Part shown: positions 1 through 6,256 of the stretch, one piece after another
How positions within the stretch are numbered: the first letter of the stretch is position 1
How the letters are laid out: each line of letters starts with the position of its first letter
NCBI GenBank assembly: GCA_034437455.1
Contig: DAOTUB010000018.1
Coordinates: 1-6,399 of the forward strand
Length of the DNA: 6,399 nucleotides
Source: DAOTUB01 sp034437455
GTDB lineage: Bacteria; Chloroflexota; Anaerolineae; B4-G1
Reading direction: 5' to 3'
Made by a program: the position numbers and the translations under genes
The notes under the pieces: generated by a model
Database searches by the model: none
What the model was told of the DNA's origin: nothing
Seen by the model: the letters and a program-made list of their open reading frames with translations, nothing else

Positions 1-29
1 CTCTGGCAAAACAGCCAAATGAGAGCAGG

Positions 30-56
30 AAAGCCGAGGGGAAACACGGCTTTTTT
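30..56 (+). terminator. Rho-independent terminator-like hairpin upstream of the exonuclease gene
   Basis: A perfect 7-bp stem is visible: AAAGCCG at 30-36 pairs with CGGCTTT at 47-53 around a 10-nt loop. A run of six T (51-56) overlaps and follows the 3' arm. This is the usual form of an intrinsic terminator on the + strand. It most likely ends transcription of a gene upstream of the window. It lies only 26 nt before the ATG at 83, leaving almost no room for a separate promoter after it, so it could instead be a leader attenuator for the operon. No folding energy was calculated. Confidence 0.55.
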
Positions 57-82
57 GCCCGCGAACAGCGAGAGACGTTAGT

Positions 83-940
83 ATGAACAAGCTTCACGTT
101 GACCCGACCGCCCATTTCGATCCCCATCAGCCACTGGATGAAACCACTTTTGTCATCTTTGACGTCGAGACCACCGGCTTGAGTCCGACCTACGGTCATC
201 GCATCTGTGAAGTGGGATGCCTGCGTGTCCGTAACGGCACAGAACTGGATCGCTTTGAATCGTTGGTGGACCCACGGCGACCGATCTCGCCAGGGGCCTT
301 TCGCGTCAATCGTATCACGGCAGAGATGCTACGGGGCGCGCCTACCTTTGAGCAAGTCGCCGGTCCTTTACTGAACGTGATCGAGGGCGCTGTGTTGGTA
401 GCCCATAACGCCCCCTTTGACCTGGGTTTCCTGGCGGCAGAACTTGAGATTGCACATCTGTCCGTGCCCAAAAACCCGGTGATAGACACCCTGACCCTGA
501 CGCGCCGCACCTACAGGTTGGCGCGAAACAACCTGTCCGCCGTCGTCGCGGCCCTGGGTGTGAAGGTCAGCCCGACCCACCGGGCGCTGAGTGACGTGCA
601 GGCCACTTGTGGCGTCTTGGAACGGATCCTTTTGGATCTGGAGCGTCGTCGGGAAATCGCCACGTTGGGGCAACTGATCGAGTTTCAGGGCGGTCCAGTC
701 CCTTATCCACATTCCTGTACCCTGTCCCTGCCGCCGACTATCACCGATGCGTTGGAAAACGGCGGGCGGGTGCAGATGCGTTACATAGATGCCAGGGGGC
801 GGGAAACAGATCGTCTGGTGCGTCCCCTACGTGTGAATGCGCGCAGAGGCGTCCTGTACCTGATCGCCCATTGCTACCGGCGCGGCGAACAGCGCACCTT
901 TCGCCTGGATCGTGTGGTAGAGATAGCGCCAGAGGAATGA
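83..940 (+). CDS. DEDDh 3'-5' exonuclease (DnaQ/PolC epsilon type) fused to a C-terminal WYL-like domain
   Basis: A 285-residue cytoplasmic protein predicted to remove nucleotides from DNA or RNA 3' ends by two-metal catalysis. The DEDDh residues are all visible. ExoI is in FDVETTG (Asp27, Glu29), ExoII in HNAPFD (Asp113), and ExoIII in HRALSD (His166, Asp171). The nuclease fills about residues 22-185. After a short linker, residues 220-282 look like a WYL domain, with a strand around RYID (233-236), a core LYLIAHCY (258-265) where Leu replaces the Trp of WYL, and a terminal FRLDRV (273-278). WYL domains are known ligand- or nucleic-acid-sensing modules of regulators. Here there is no helix-turn-helix, so regulation of the nuclease is an inference. 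The ATG at 83 has only a weak GAGAG site (70-74). The gene overlaps the next by ATGA. The nuclease call is firm; the cellular role (repair, proofreading, RNA turnover or defence) is open. Confidence 0.9.
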   Translation: MNKLHVDPTAHFDPHQPLDETTFVIFDVETTGLSPTYGHRICEVGCLRVRNGTELDRFESLVDPRRPISPGAFRVNRITAEMLRGAPTFEQVAGPLLNVIEGAVLVAHNAPFDLGFLAAELEIAHLSVPKNPVIDTLTLTRRTYRLARNNLSAVVAALGVKVSPTHRALSDVQATCGVLERILLDLERRREIATLGQLIEFQGGPVPYPHSCTLSLPPTITDALENGGRVQMRYIDARGRETDRLVRPLRVNARRGVLYLIAHCYRRGEQRTFRLDRVVEIAPEE

Positions 941-1578
941 CAAAGCAAGCACTTAAAACACTGCCACCGCACTACGAACTACACGGAACGCTTGATCTCT
1001 CAAAGAACAAGCTGGCAGCCATCGGGTTGAACATAGTCGCTGCTGGGTTCTTCTTGCTGTTTGGCTGGATGGCCCTGTTGTTCTTTTCAACAGTTCGTCC
1101 AGACACAGGTTCTATCATCTTCGAGGTCGGCCGTAGGCTTGAGGCTGTCGGTACCTGGGGGGCCATCGCGGTGCTGATCGTCCTTCAGATTGTTATGGTC
1201 ATACTGCACGAGCTCGCGCACGGTTTGTTCTTCTGGTACTTTACCCGCGAGCGCCCTGTATTTGGTCTCAAGCTTCCTTATGCCGCTTATGCCGCCGCCC
1301 CTGACTGGTATCTGCCGCGCAATCAGCACTTTGTCGTGGGGTTGGCCCCGTTTGTGCTGATCACCCTGACTGGGATGATGTTGTTACCCATTATCCCCGC
1401 ACGAGCAGTCTCAACGGTATTCTTTGTGGTTGTGAGCAACGCGGCTGGCGCTGTCGGCGACCTTGCGATGGCAGTATGGCTATTGAGCCAGCCAAGGGAA
1501 TCTCTCGTGCGTGACACCGGTTCTGCGATTACGATCTACCGGGTTAAAGACCTTCAACGCTGCGTTTCAGGGTTGTGA
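937..1578 (+). CDS. DUF3267-type membrane protein, putative zinc metalloprotease
   Basis: A 213-residue integral membrane protein resembling the DUF3267 (putative zincin peptidase) family. The N-terminus, with LPPHYELHGTLDLSKNK, matches the family's usual lead-in. Four hydrophobic segments lie at about 27-51, 75-101, 131-153 and 156-183. The second ends in the zinc motif HELAH (His91, Glu92, His95), where His91 and His95 would bind zinc and Glu92 would act as the base. The family's Tyr-Ala-rich segment (115-124) and an N-x2-G-x2-GD motif (Asn168 to Asp175) follow. Asp175 is a plausible third zinc ligand. The substrate is unknown; known intramembrane zinc proteases cut membrane-anchored regulators. 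The ATG is chosen because it overlaps the previous stop as ATGA (937-940) and because the family N-terminus begins there; the open frame further upstream only shadows the exonuclease gene. AGAGGA sits almost against the ATG, so translation probably depends on coupling. Confidence 0.82.
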   Translation: MTKQALKTLPPHYELHGTLDLSKNKLAAIGLNIVAAGFFLLFGWMALLFFSTVRPDTGSIIFEVGRRLEAVGTWGAIAVLIVLQIVMVILHELAHGLFFWYFTRERPVFGLKLPYAAYAAAPDWYLPRNQHFVVGLAPFVLITLTGMMLLPIIPARAVSTVFFVVVSNAAGAVGDLAMAVWLLSQPRESLVRDTGSAITIYRVKDLQRCVSGL

Positions 1579-1598
1579 GCAAAAAAAGAGTGATGAAG

Positions 1599-1604
1599 AG
1601 GAGG
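1599..1604 (+). promoter_or_regulatory. Shine-Dalgarno AGGAGG that decides the aminotransferase start
   Basis: AGGAGG at 1599-1604 is a full-strength ribosome binding site, 9 nt before GTG at 1614. It lies inside the reading frame that would be used if translation began at GTG 1575 or ATG 1593, where it would encode a Lys/Arg-rich stretch. This favours 1614 as the true start. Confidence 0.65.
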
Positions 1605-1613
1605 AGAAACAGG

Positions 1614-2969
1614 GTGAGCAAGAACCACACAGCAGGACGAGTCTTTCCCGGAGAATTGACCCCCGACCAGATCGCGCAGGCGCCTGTTCTGGTGCGAGGC
1701 GAGGGTGTTTACCTGTTCGACGAGGCCGGCAAAAAGTACCTGGATGCCATCGCCGGCATCGCGGTGGTGAGTGTTGGCTACGGACGAGATGAGGTCATCG
1801 AAGCGATGGCCCAGCAGGCCAGGGAATTGCCCTACTGCATCTCCAACATCTTTACCAACGAGCCTTCGCAGGCATTGGCCCGACGGTTGGCAGAGCTAAC
1901 CCCCGGCGATCTGAACCAGGTTCACTTTGTCTCTGGTGGCTCGGAAGCCGTCGAGACGGCGATCAAGCTGGCGCGCCAATATCACCTGGAAAACGGTCAG
2001 CCCGATCGATACCTGGTCATCGCCCGCCGCCAGAGCTATCACGGCGCGACCCTGGGCGCGCTCTCGGCTACCGGCATGAGCGGACGCCGCGACAAATACC
2101 TCCCCTTGCTGCTCGACTTTCCTCACATTGCGCCGGCCTATTGTTACCGCTGCCCTTTCGGTCAAACGTATCCTGGCTGTGACCTGGCCTGTGCTCAAGA
2201 ACTGGAGGAGGCGATCCGAAAAGTAGGTCCGGGCAGGGTTTCCGCCTTTATCGCCGAGCCGGTGGTCGGCGCGGCCTGTGGCGCGACGGCGCCGCCGCCC
2301 GAGTACTTCCCCCGCATCCGCGAGATCTGCTCCAGATACGGCGTCCTGTTCATCGCGGACGAGGTCATCACCGGCCTGGGCCGGACGGGCAAGAACTTTG
2401 GGATCGACCATTGGGACGTCACGCCGGATATGATGACGTTGGCCAAGAGCCTGGGCGGCGGCTATGCCCCTTTGGGCGCGGTCGTTGCCAGCGACAAACT
2501 CCGCCAGGTCTTTGAAGACCGGGGCAGTGCTTTCGAACACATTTTTACCTACGCCGCCAATCCTCTCTCCACGGCGACCTCTTTGGCCGTGCTGGATATT
2601 CTCGTCAAAGCGGAGCTCGTCAGCCGAGCGGCGCAGATGGGCGAGCTCCTGTTCCGCAAAGTTGGCGCGCTCCGAGGACACGCCACGGTGGGCGACGTGC
2701 GAGGCAAGGGCCTCTTATTGGGAGTCGAATTGGTTCGAGACAAAGGTACCAAAGCGCCCTTCCCTCCTGAGCTGAAGGTCAGCAAGCAATTGGGGGCCAT
2801 TGCCCTGGAAAAGGGATTGGTCATCTATCCTGGAGCCGGCAGCGTCGATGGCGTGCAGGGCAACCACTTTCTCATCTGCCCACCTCTCGTCATCCGCGAA
2901 GAAGGGATCGACGAGTTGGTGGAGAAGCTGGATGCATCTCTCTCCCAGTTGGAACGGAAATTGCCCTGA
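1614..2969 (+). CDS. Class III PLP-dependent aminotransferase (omega-aminotransferase/AGXT2-like)
   Basis: A 451-residue cytoplasmic enzyme expected to move an amino group between an amino donor and an oxo-acid using pyridoxal phosphate. Numbered from GTG 1614, the fold-type I class III motifs are present: SGGSEA (107-112), SYHG (141-144), an AEPV segment with Glu215, the ring-nitrogen Asp249 in ADEVITGLGRTG, the Schiff-base Lys278 in LAKSLGGGY, and the phosphate-loop Thr312 in FTYAANPLS. Length fits the family. An extra segment carries four cysteines spaced CxxC-x8-C-x3-C (177, 180, 189, 193). I recall similar cysteines in some homologues annotated as aspartate aminotransferase family, so it may be a subfamily marker. 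The donor (beta-amino acid, GABA, ornithine or alanine with glyoxylate) cannot be decided. GTG 1575, overlapping the previous stop as GTGA, and ATG 1593 are alternative starts. The SHMT homologue follows 68 nt later. Confidence 0.88.
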   Translation: MSKNHTAGRVFPGELTPDQIAQAPVLVRGEGVYLFDEAGKKYLDAIAGIAVVSVGYGRDEVIEAMAQQARELPYCISNIFTNEPSQALARRLAELTPGDLNQVHFVSGGSEAVETAIKLARQYHLENGQPDRYLVIARRQSYHGATLGALSATGMSGRRDKYLPLLLDFPHIAPAYCYRCPFGQTYPGCDLACAQELEEAIRKVGPGRVSAFIAEPVVGAACGATAPPPEYFPRIREICSRYGVLFIADEVITGLGRTGKNFGIDHWDVTPDMMTLAKSLGGGYAPLGAVVASDKLRQVFEDRGSAFEHIFTYAANPLSTATSLAVLDILVKAELVSRAAQMGELLFRKVGALRGHATVGDVRGKGLLLGVELVRDKGTKAPFPPELKVSKQLGAIALEKGLVIYPGAGSVDGVQGNHFLICPPLVIREEGIDELVEKLDASLSQLERKLP

Positions 2970-3023
2970 CGGCCCCAAGTAACAAGAGGGGCAAGTGACC
3001 CGCGAGTCGGCCTGGAACAACCC

Positions 3024-3031
3024 AAGAGGAG
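3024..3031 (+). promoter_or_regulatory. Ribosome binding site of the SHMT homologue
   Basis: AAGAGGAG at 3024-3031 lies 6 nt before GTG 3038 and supports that non-ATG start. The 68-nt gap before it (2970-3037) shows no clear promoter or terminator, so the gene is probably co-transcribed with the aminotransferase. Confidence 0.6.
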
Positions 3032-3037
3032 CGAACC

Positions 3038-4321
3038 GTGGCAAAATTAACAGACATTGACCCTGAGATCGCCGCTCTCCTGGAGCGCGAACGCATCCGG
3101 CAGAACACGACCATTCAGCTCATCCCCTCCCAGAGCACGGTCAGTGAGGTCATCTTACAGACACAAGGAGCCATCTTCACCAACCTGGCCATTGAATGGT
3201 ATCCAGGCCGACGATATTTCCCCGGCTGCGATCTGGCCGACGACGTCGAGCGATTGGCCATCGAGCGAGCCAAGACGTTGTTCGGGGCGGAGCACGCCAA
3301 CGTGCAGCCACACTCAGGAGTCAATGCGAATATCGCCGTCTACCTGGCGGCGTTGGAGCCGGGAGACACGGTGTTGGGCATGTCGCTCAGCCACGGTGGA
3401 CATCTATCGCACGGCTACGACCTCAGCCTGTCTGGCCAGTTTTACCGCTTCATACCCTACTCCGTGAACCGCGCCACAGAGCAGATCGACTATACGGCTG
3501 TGCGGGATCTAGCCCAACGCGAATGTCCGAAAATGATCGTCGCCGGTGGAAGCGCGTATCCCCGGCTCATCGACTTTGCTCGCCTGCGGGAGATATGTGA
3601 CGAGGTCCAGGCCCTGCTCATGGTGGATCAGGCCCACATCGGCGGGTTGGTGGCCGCCGGCGTCCATCCCAGCCCAGTACCACACGCCGACTTTGTGACA
3701 GGGACGACGTACAAGACCCTGGGCGGCGGCAAAGGGGGATACATCCTGTGCCGGGCTGCTTACAGCCGAGAGATCGATCGGAGCGTCTTCCCCGGCGTTC
3801 AAGGCAGCTTTGGTCCTCACACGCTGGCGGCCAAGGCCGTGACGTTCAAGATGGCGATGACGGAGACGTTCCGAGCCACTCAGCGCCGCATCGTGTCGAA
3901 CGCTCGCCAACTGGCCGACCAGCTACAAGCCGCTGGTTGGCGCATCGTGGCAGGCGGAACAGATACACACCTGTTCCTGGTTGACGTTGGGAGCCGCGGT
4001 CCCACCGGTCAGCAGGCCGAGGAGGCGCTGAAAGCCGTCGGCATCTATGTCAATCGCAACTTGATCCCCTTCGACGAACGTCCGCCGTTGGTAGCCAGCG
4101 GCATCCGGGTGGGCACACCGGCGGTGACATTCAGAGGCTTTGGCGAGGCCGAGATGGACCAAGTGGCGGAGATCATCTTGGCAGTATTGGATCGACCAGA
4201 GGATGAAGTAGTGCACGAATGGGGACGAACACAGGTACAGGCCCTATGCAGGCGGTTCCCAATTTACGGCTATGAACCCAATCCGGTCGCATCCGCTCTC
4301 AATCCACCAGCAGTGGAGTAA
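3038..4321 (+). CDS. Serine hydroxymethyltransferase homologue with altered active-site residues
   Basis: A 427-residue PLP enzyme of the SHMT family, close to the usual length. SHMT interconverts serine and glycine using tetrahydrofolate. Conserved here are YPGRRY (55-60), ANVQPHSG (87-94), HGGHLSHG (119-126), GGSAYPR (170-176), the PLP-ring Asp197 and His200, Schiff-base Lys226, and carboxylate-binding Arg357 in SGIRVGTPA. The catalytic Glu (Glu57 in E. coli GlyA) is kept as Glu53. Several otherwise near-invariant positions differ: SEN is SQS (31-33), the E. coli Tyr55 position is Ala51, Tyr65 is Phe61, the His before the PLP lysine (His228) is Tyr225, and Arg235 is Lys232. E. coli positions are from memory. 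I infer a paralogue with changed reaction or substrate preference, such as retro-aldol cleavage or an alpha-substituted serine, so I withhold glyA. Start is GTG 3038. It lies between the aminotransferase and the SWIM gene. Confidence 0.85.
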   Translation: MAKLTDIDPEIAALLERERIRQNTTIQLIPSQSTVSEVILQTQGAIFTNLAIEWYPGRRYFPGCDLADDVERLAIERAKTLFGAEHANVQPHSGVNANIAVYLAALEPGDTVLGMSLSHGGHLSHGYDLSLSGQFYRFIPYSVNRATEQIDYTAVRDLAQRECPKMIVAGGSAYPRLIDFARLREICDEVQALLMVDQAHIGGLVAAGVHPSPVPHADFVTGTTYKTLGGGKGGYILCRAAYSREIDRSVFPGVQGSFGPHTLAAKAVTFKMAMTETFRATQRRIVSNARQLADQLQAAGWRIVAGGTDTHLFLVDVGSRGPTGQQAEEALKAVGIYVNRNLIPFDERPPLVASGIRVGTPAVTFRGFGEAEMDQVAEIILAVLDRPEDEVVHEWGRTQVQALCRRFPIYGYEPNPVASALNPPAVE

Positions 4322-4334
4322 AGCCACAATTTTT

Positions 4335-4340
4335 GGAGGA
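4335..4340 (+). promoter_or_regulatory. Shine-Dalgarno GGAGGA of the SWIM gene
   Basis: GGAGGA (4335-4340) lies 4 nt before ATG 4345 and 7 nt before ATG 4348. Either ATG could be used. A TTG at 4333 in the same frame would overlap the site itself and is unlikely. Confidence 0.6.
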
Positions 4341-4344
4341 CAGA

Positions 4345-6096
4345 ATGATGGATGTACCTCAACTGACTGAATCCGATATCCGTCGCTGGATCGGCGAGCG
4401 CTCGTTCGGGCGCGGTCAAGGATACTTCCGCAGCGGTTATATCCTCAGCCCACGCCGCCAGGGAGATACGCTCAAAGCCCGCTGTCTGGGCTCCCGCTCC
4501 CAACCCTACCACGTGGAGGTGACCCTGGGGCAAACAGGTATCGTCGCTGGCAATTGCTCCTGCCCGGTGGGATCAGGCGGCCATTGCAAACACGCCGCCG
4601 CTCTGCTTCTCACCTGGCTGCACCAGCCCGAGGTATTCCTGGAGGTGGAGGAGTTGGAGACTGCCCTGAACCAACGCAGCAAGGCCGAGCTTGTCACCCT
4701 CATCCGTCGAATGATGGCTCGCTATCCTGACCTGGAAGCGATGCTGGAACTCCCCGTTGTTGGCGAGGCAGGACCGCCGCCTCCCGTAGACGCGGAGATC
4801 TTTCGCCGGCAGGCAAGCAGCGCTTTCCACGGGATCGGATACGACGACTGGGGAACGATGTATGGCGTTGCCCAGGAGCTCCTGGAGTTGGTCGAGATCG
4901 GCGACGATTACGCGGAGCGAAACGCCTGGCGCGACGCGGCGACGATCTATCAGGTCGTGCTTCAGGAGACGCTGGACAACTATGAGATGGTGCAGGATGA
5001 GACAGGAGAATTGCACGAGGTCGTCGACCGATGTGTTGAGGGATTGGGAGAATGCTTGCAGGCGACAGATGACCCCGGCCAGCGAGAAACCCTCCTGCGC
5101 ACCCTGTTTGGTATCTATCGCTGGGACATAGATTTCGGCGGCATTGATATGGGGTACGAGGCTCCCGGTATCATCTTGGAGCAAGCGACACCAGAGGAGA
5201 AACAACTGGTCGCCGGATGGGTGCGACAGGCCTTGCCTACGGGCGATTCCTGGAGCGACGACTACCACCGCCAGCGCTACGGGGGCTTCCTGCTGAATCT
5301 GGAGGAGGATCAACTGGACGATGAGGCCTTCCTGCGCATCTGCCGCGAGACGAAACGGTGGCGTGATTTGGTGGACCGGCTCCTCGAGTTGGGCCGGATA
5401 GATAAGGCTGCCGCTGTAGCGCGCGAGGTAGGCGACTATGACCTACTCCGGTTAGCCGACATCTTTGTCTCCCACGACCACGCCGATCTGGCCGAAAACC
5501 TGATCCGCGAGCGAGCGCCGACCAGCCGAGACAGCCGCCTGACTGTATGGCTGAAGGAACGGGCCCAGAAGCGCGGTGATCTGAAGGAAGCCCTGACTCT
5601 GGCGGAGACGCTGTTCTGGCAACGCCCCGCCGTGCCGGGCTATCAGGAGCTGAGAGAGTTGGCCCAGTCGTTGGGCCAGTGGGATGATCTACGGACGGCG
5701 ATCCTTTCCCGCCTGACTGAAGAGAAGCGATATGATCTAACGACCGAGATCTACCTGGAGGAAGGAAGGGTAGATCGGGCACTGGAGACCATAGAACAGA
5801 TGCGCGCCTCGAGGTGGGGCTGGGGTGGCAGTCCGATGCCTATCCGGGTGGCCCAGGCGGCAGAGGAAAGCCGGCCTCGGGCAGCGATCCGCATCTATAT
5901 GGAAGTGGTCAGGCGGCTTATTGCAGCCCGCGGTCGGGACAACTACGCCATAGCGACCACTCACTTGGTGCGTGTGCGCGATCTGTATCACCGCCTGAGT
6001 GAACCAGAAACCTGGCACACTCTCATCGCCGACTTACGAGAGGAAAACCGTCGTCTGCGTGCCCCGAAAGACGAGCTGAACAAAGCTGGATTGTGA
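4345..6096 (+). CDS. SWIM zinc-finger protein with a long helical (TPR-like) C-terminal region
   Basis: A 583-residue soluble protein. The SWIM motif is clear: Cys71-x-Cys73-x7-Cys81-x-His83, flanked by the usual strand-rich region (from about residue 25) and a following helix (AAALLLTWL). SWIM domains are zinc-binding modules that contact DNA or proteins and often accompany SNF2 helicases or other nucleic-acid enzymes. After a Pro-rich linker near 143-148, the rest is charged and helical, with repeating pairs such as LLELVEIGDDYAERN and ALETIEQMRAS that suggest TPR- or HEAT-like repeats. A WGWGG loop lies in the last quarter, and the protein ends in a helix rich in Arg, Leu and Glu. No enzymatic motif was seen. 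Probable role: adaptor or DNA-associated scaffold; partner unknown. It starts 23 nt after the SHMT homologue and is likely in the same transcript. No helicase partner follows inside the window. ATG 4348 is an equally good start. Confidence 0.85.
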   Translation: MMDVPQLTESDIRRWIGERSFGRGQGYFRSGYILSPRRQGDTLKARCLGSRSQPYHVEVTLGQTGIVAGNCSCPVGSGGHCKHAAALLLTWLHQPEVFLEVEELETALNQRSKAELVTLIRRMMARYPDLEAMLELPVVGEAGPPPPVDAEIFRRQASSAFHGIGYDDWGTMYGVAQELLELVEIGDDYAERNAWRDAATIYQVVLQETLDNYEMVQDETGELHEVVDRCVEGLGECLQATDDPGQRETLLRTLFGIYRWDIDFGGIDMGYEAPGIILEQATPEEKQLVAGWVRQALPTGDSWSDDYHRQRYGGFLLNLEEDQLDDEAFLRICRETKRWRDLVDRLLELGRIDKAAAVAREVGDYDLLRLADIFVSHDHADLAENLIRERAPTSRDSRLTVWLKERAQKRGDLKEALTLAETLFWQRPAVPGYQELRELAQSLGQWDDLRTAILSRLTEEKRYDLTTEIYLEEGRVDRALETIEQMRASRWGWGGSPMPIRVAQAAEESRPRAAIRIYMEVVRRLIAARGRDNYAIATTHLVRVRDLYHRLSEPETWHTLIADLREENRRLRAPKDELNKAGL

Positions 6097-6201
6097 ACCA
6101 GGAGGATCACTGAGCTCCCGATCTTGAAGAGAGGGTTGATGGAGGAGGTGACGGCCCTGAGTGGGGAGCAAAGCAAAACAGAGGTGACCTCAGTTTGCTA
6201 A
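6097..6201 (+). other. Open stretch in frame with the SWIM gene after its stop; possible gene remnant
   Basis: Beyond the TGA at 6094-6096 the same frame stays open for 34 codons up to TAA at 6199-6201. It contains an ATG (6139) that would give a 20-residue peptide. A full AGGAGG (6100-6105) has no ATG, GTG or TTG at a usable distance. A second, near-perfect AGGAGGTGA (6143-6151) is followed only by a GTG at 6161 that opens eight codons. SD sites without proper starts suggest a decayed or truncated gene beginning, but the short length also allows chance. No product is recognised. Confidence 0.25.
6172..6199. terminator. Imperfect hairpin downstream of the SWIM gene, possible operon terminator
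   Basis: AGCAAAACAGAGG (6172-6184) pairs with CCTCAGTTTGCT (6188-6199) around a TGA loop. This gives about 11 base pairs with one bulged A and one A-A mismatch, and the apex is the 11-nt palindrome GAGGTGACCTC (6181-6191). On the + strand it is followed by AAAAA rather than T, so it is not a classical intrinsic terminator. It could mark an RNA 3' end, act on the other strand, or be a protein-binding palindrome. Confidence 0.3.
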
Positions 6202-6256
6202 AAATGGACGGCGTGGGCACGGCAATGGCATACGCAAAACAGAAGGAAGAAAAACA

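Noticed and set aside
607..936. Upstream extension of the membrane-protease frame
   Set aside because: It lies wholly over the exonuclease gene in another frame, has unlike composition, and the family N-terminus begins at ATG 937.
1896..2681. Long minus-strand frame of 261 codons
   Set aside because: It lies antisense to the well-supported aminotransferase and shows no recognisable domain; typical of GC-rich antisense shadows.
4333..4344. TTG 4333 as start of the SWIM gene
   Set aside because: It overlaps the SD GGAGGA (4335-4340), while ATG 4345 and 4348 are correctly spaced from it.
4573..5313. Minus-strand frame of 246 codons
   Set aside because: Antisense to the SWIM gene, with no motif and no good start context.
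5237..5782. Minus-strand frame of 181 codons
   Set aside because: Low-complexity Pro/Arg/Gly/Ser composition, characteristic of an out-of-frame reading of a GC-rich gene.
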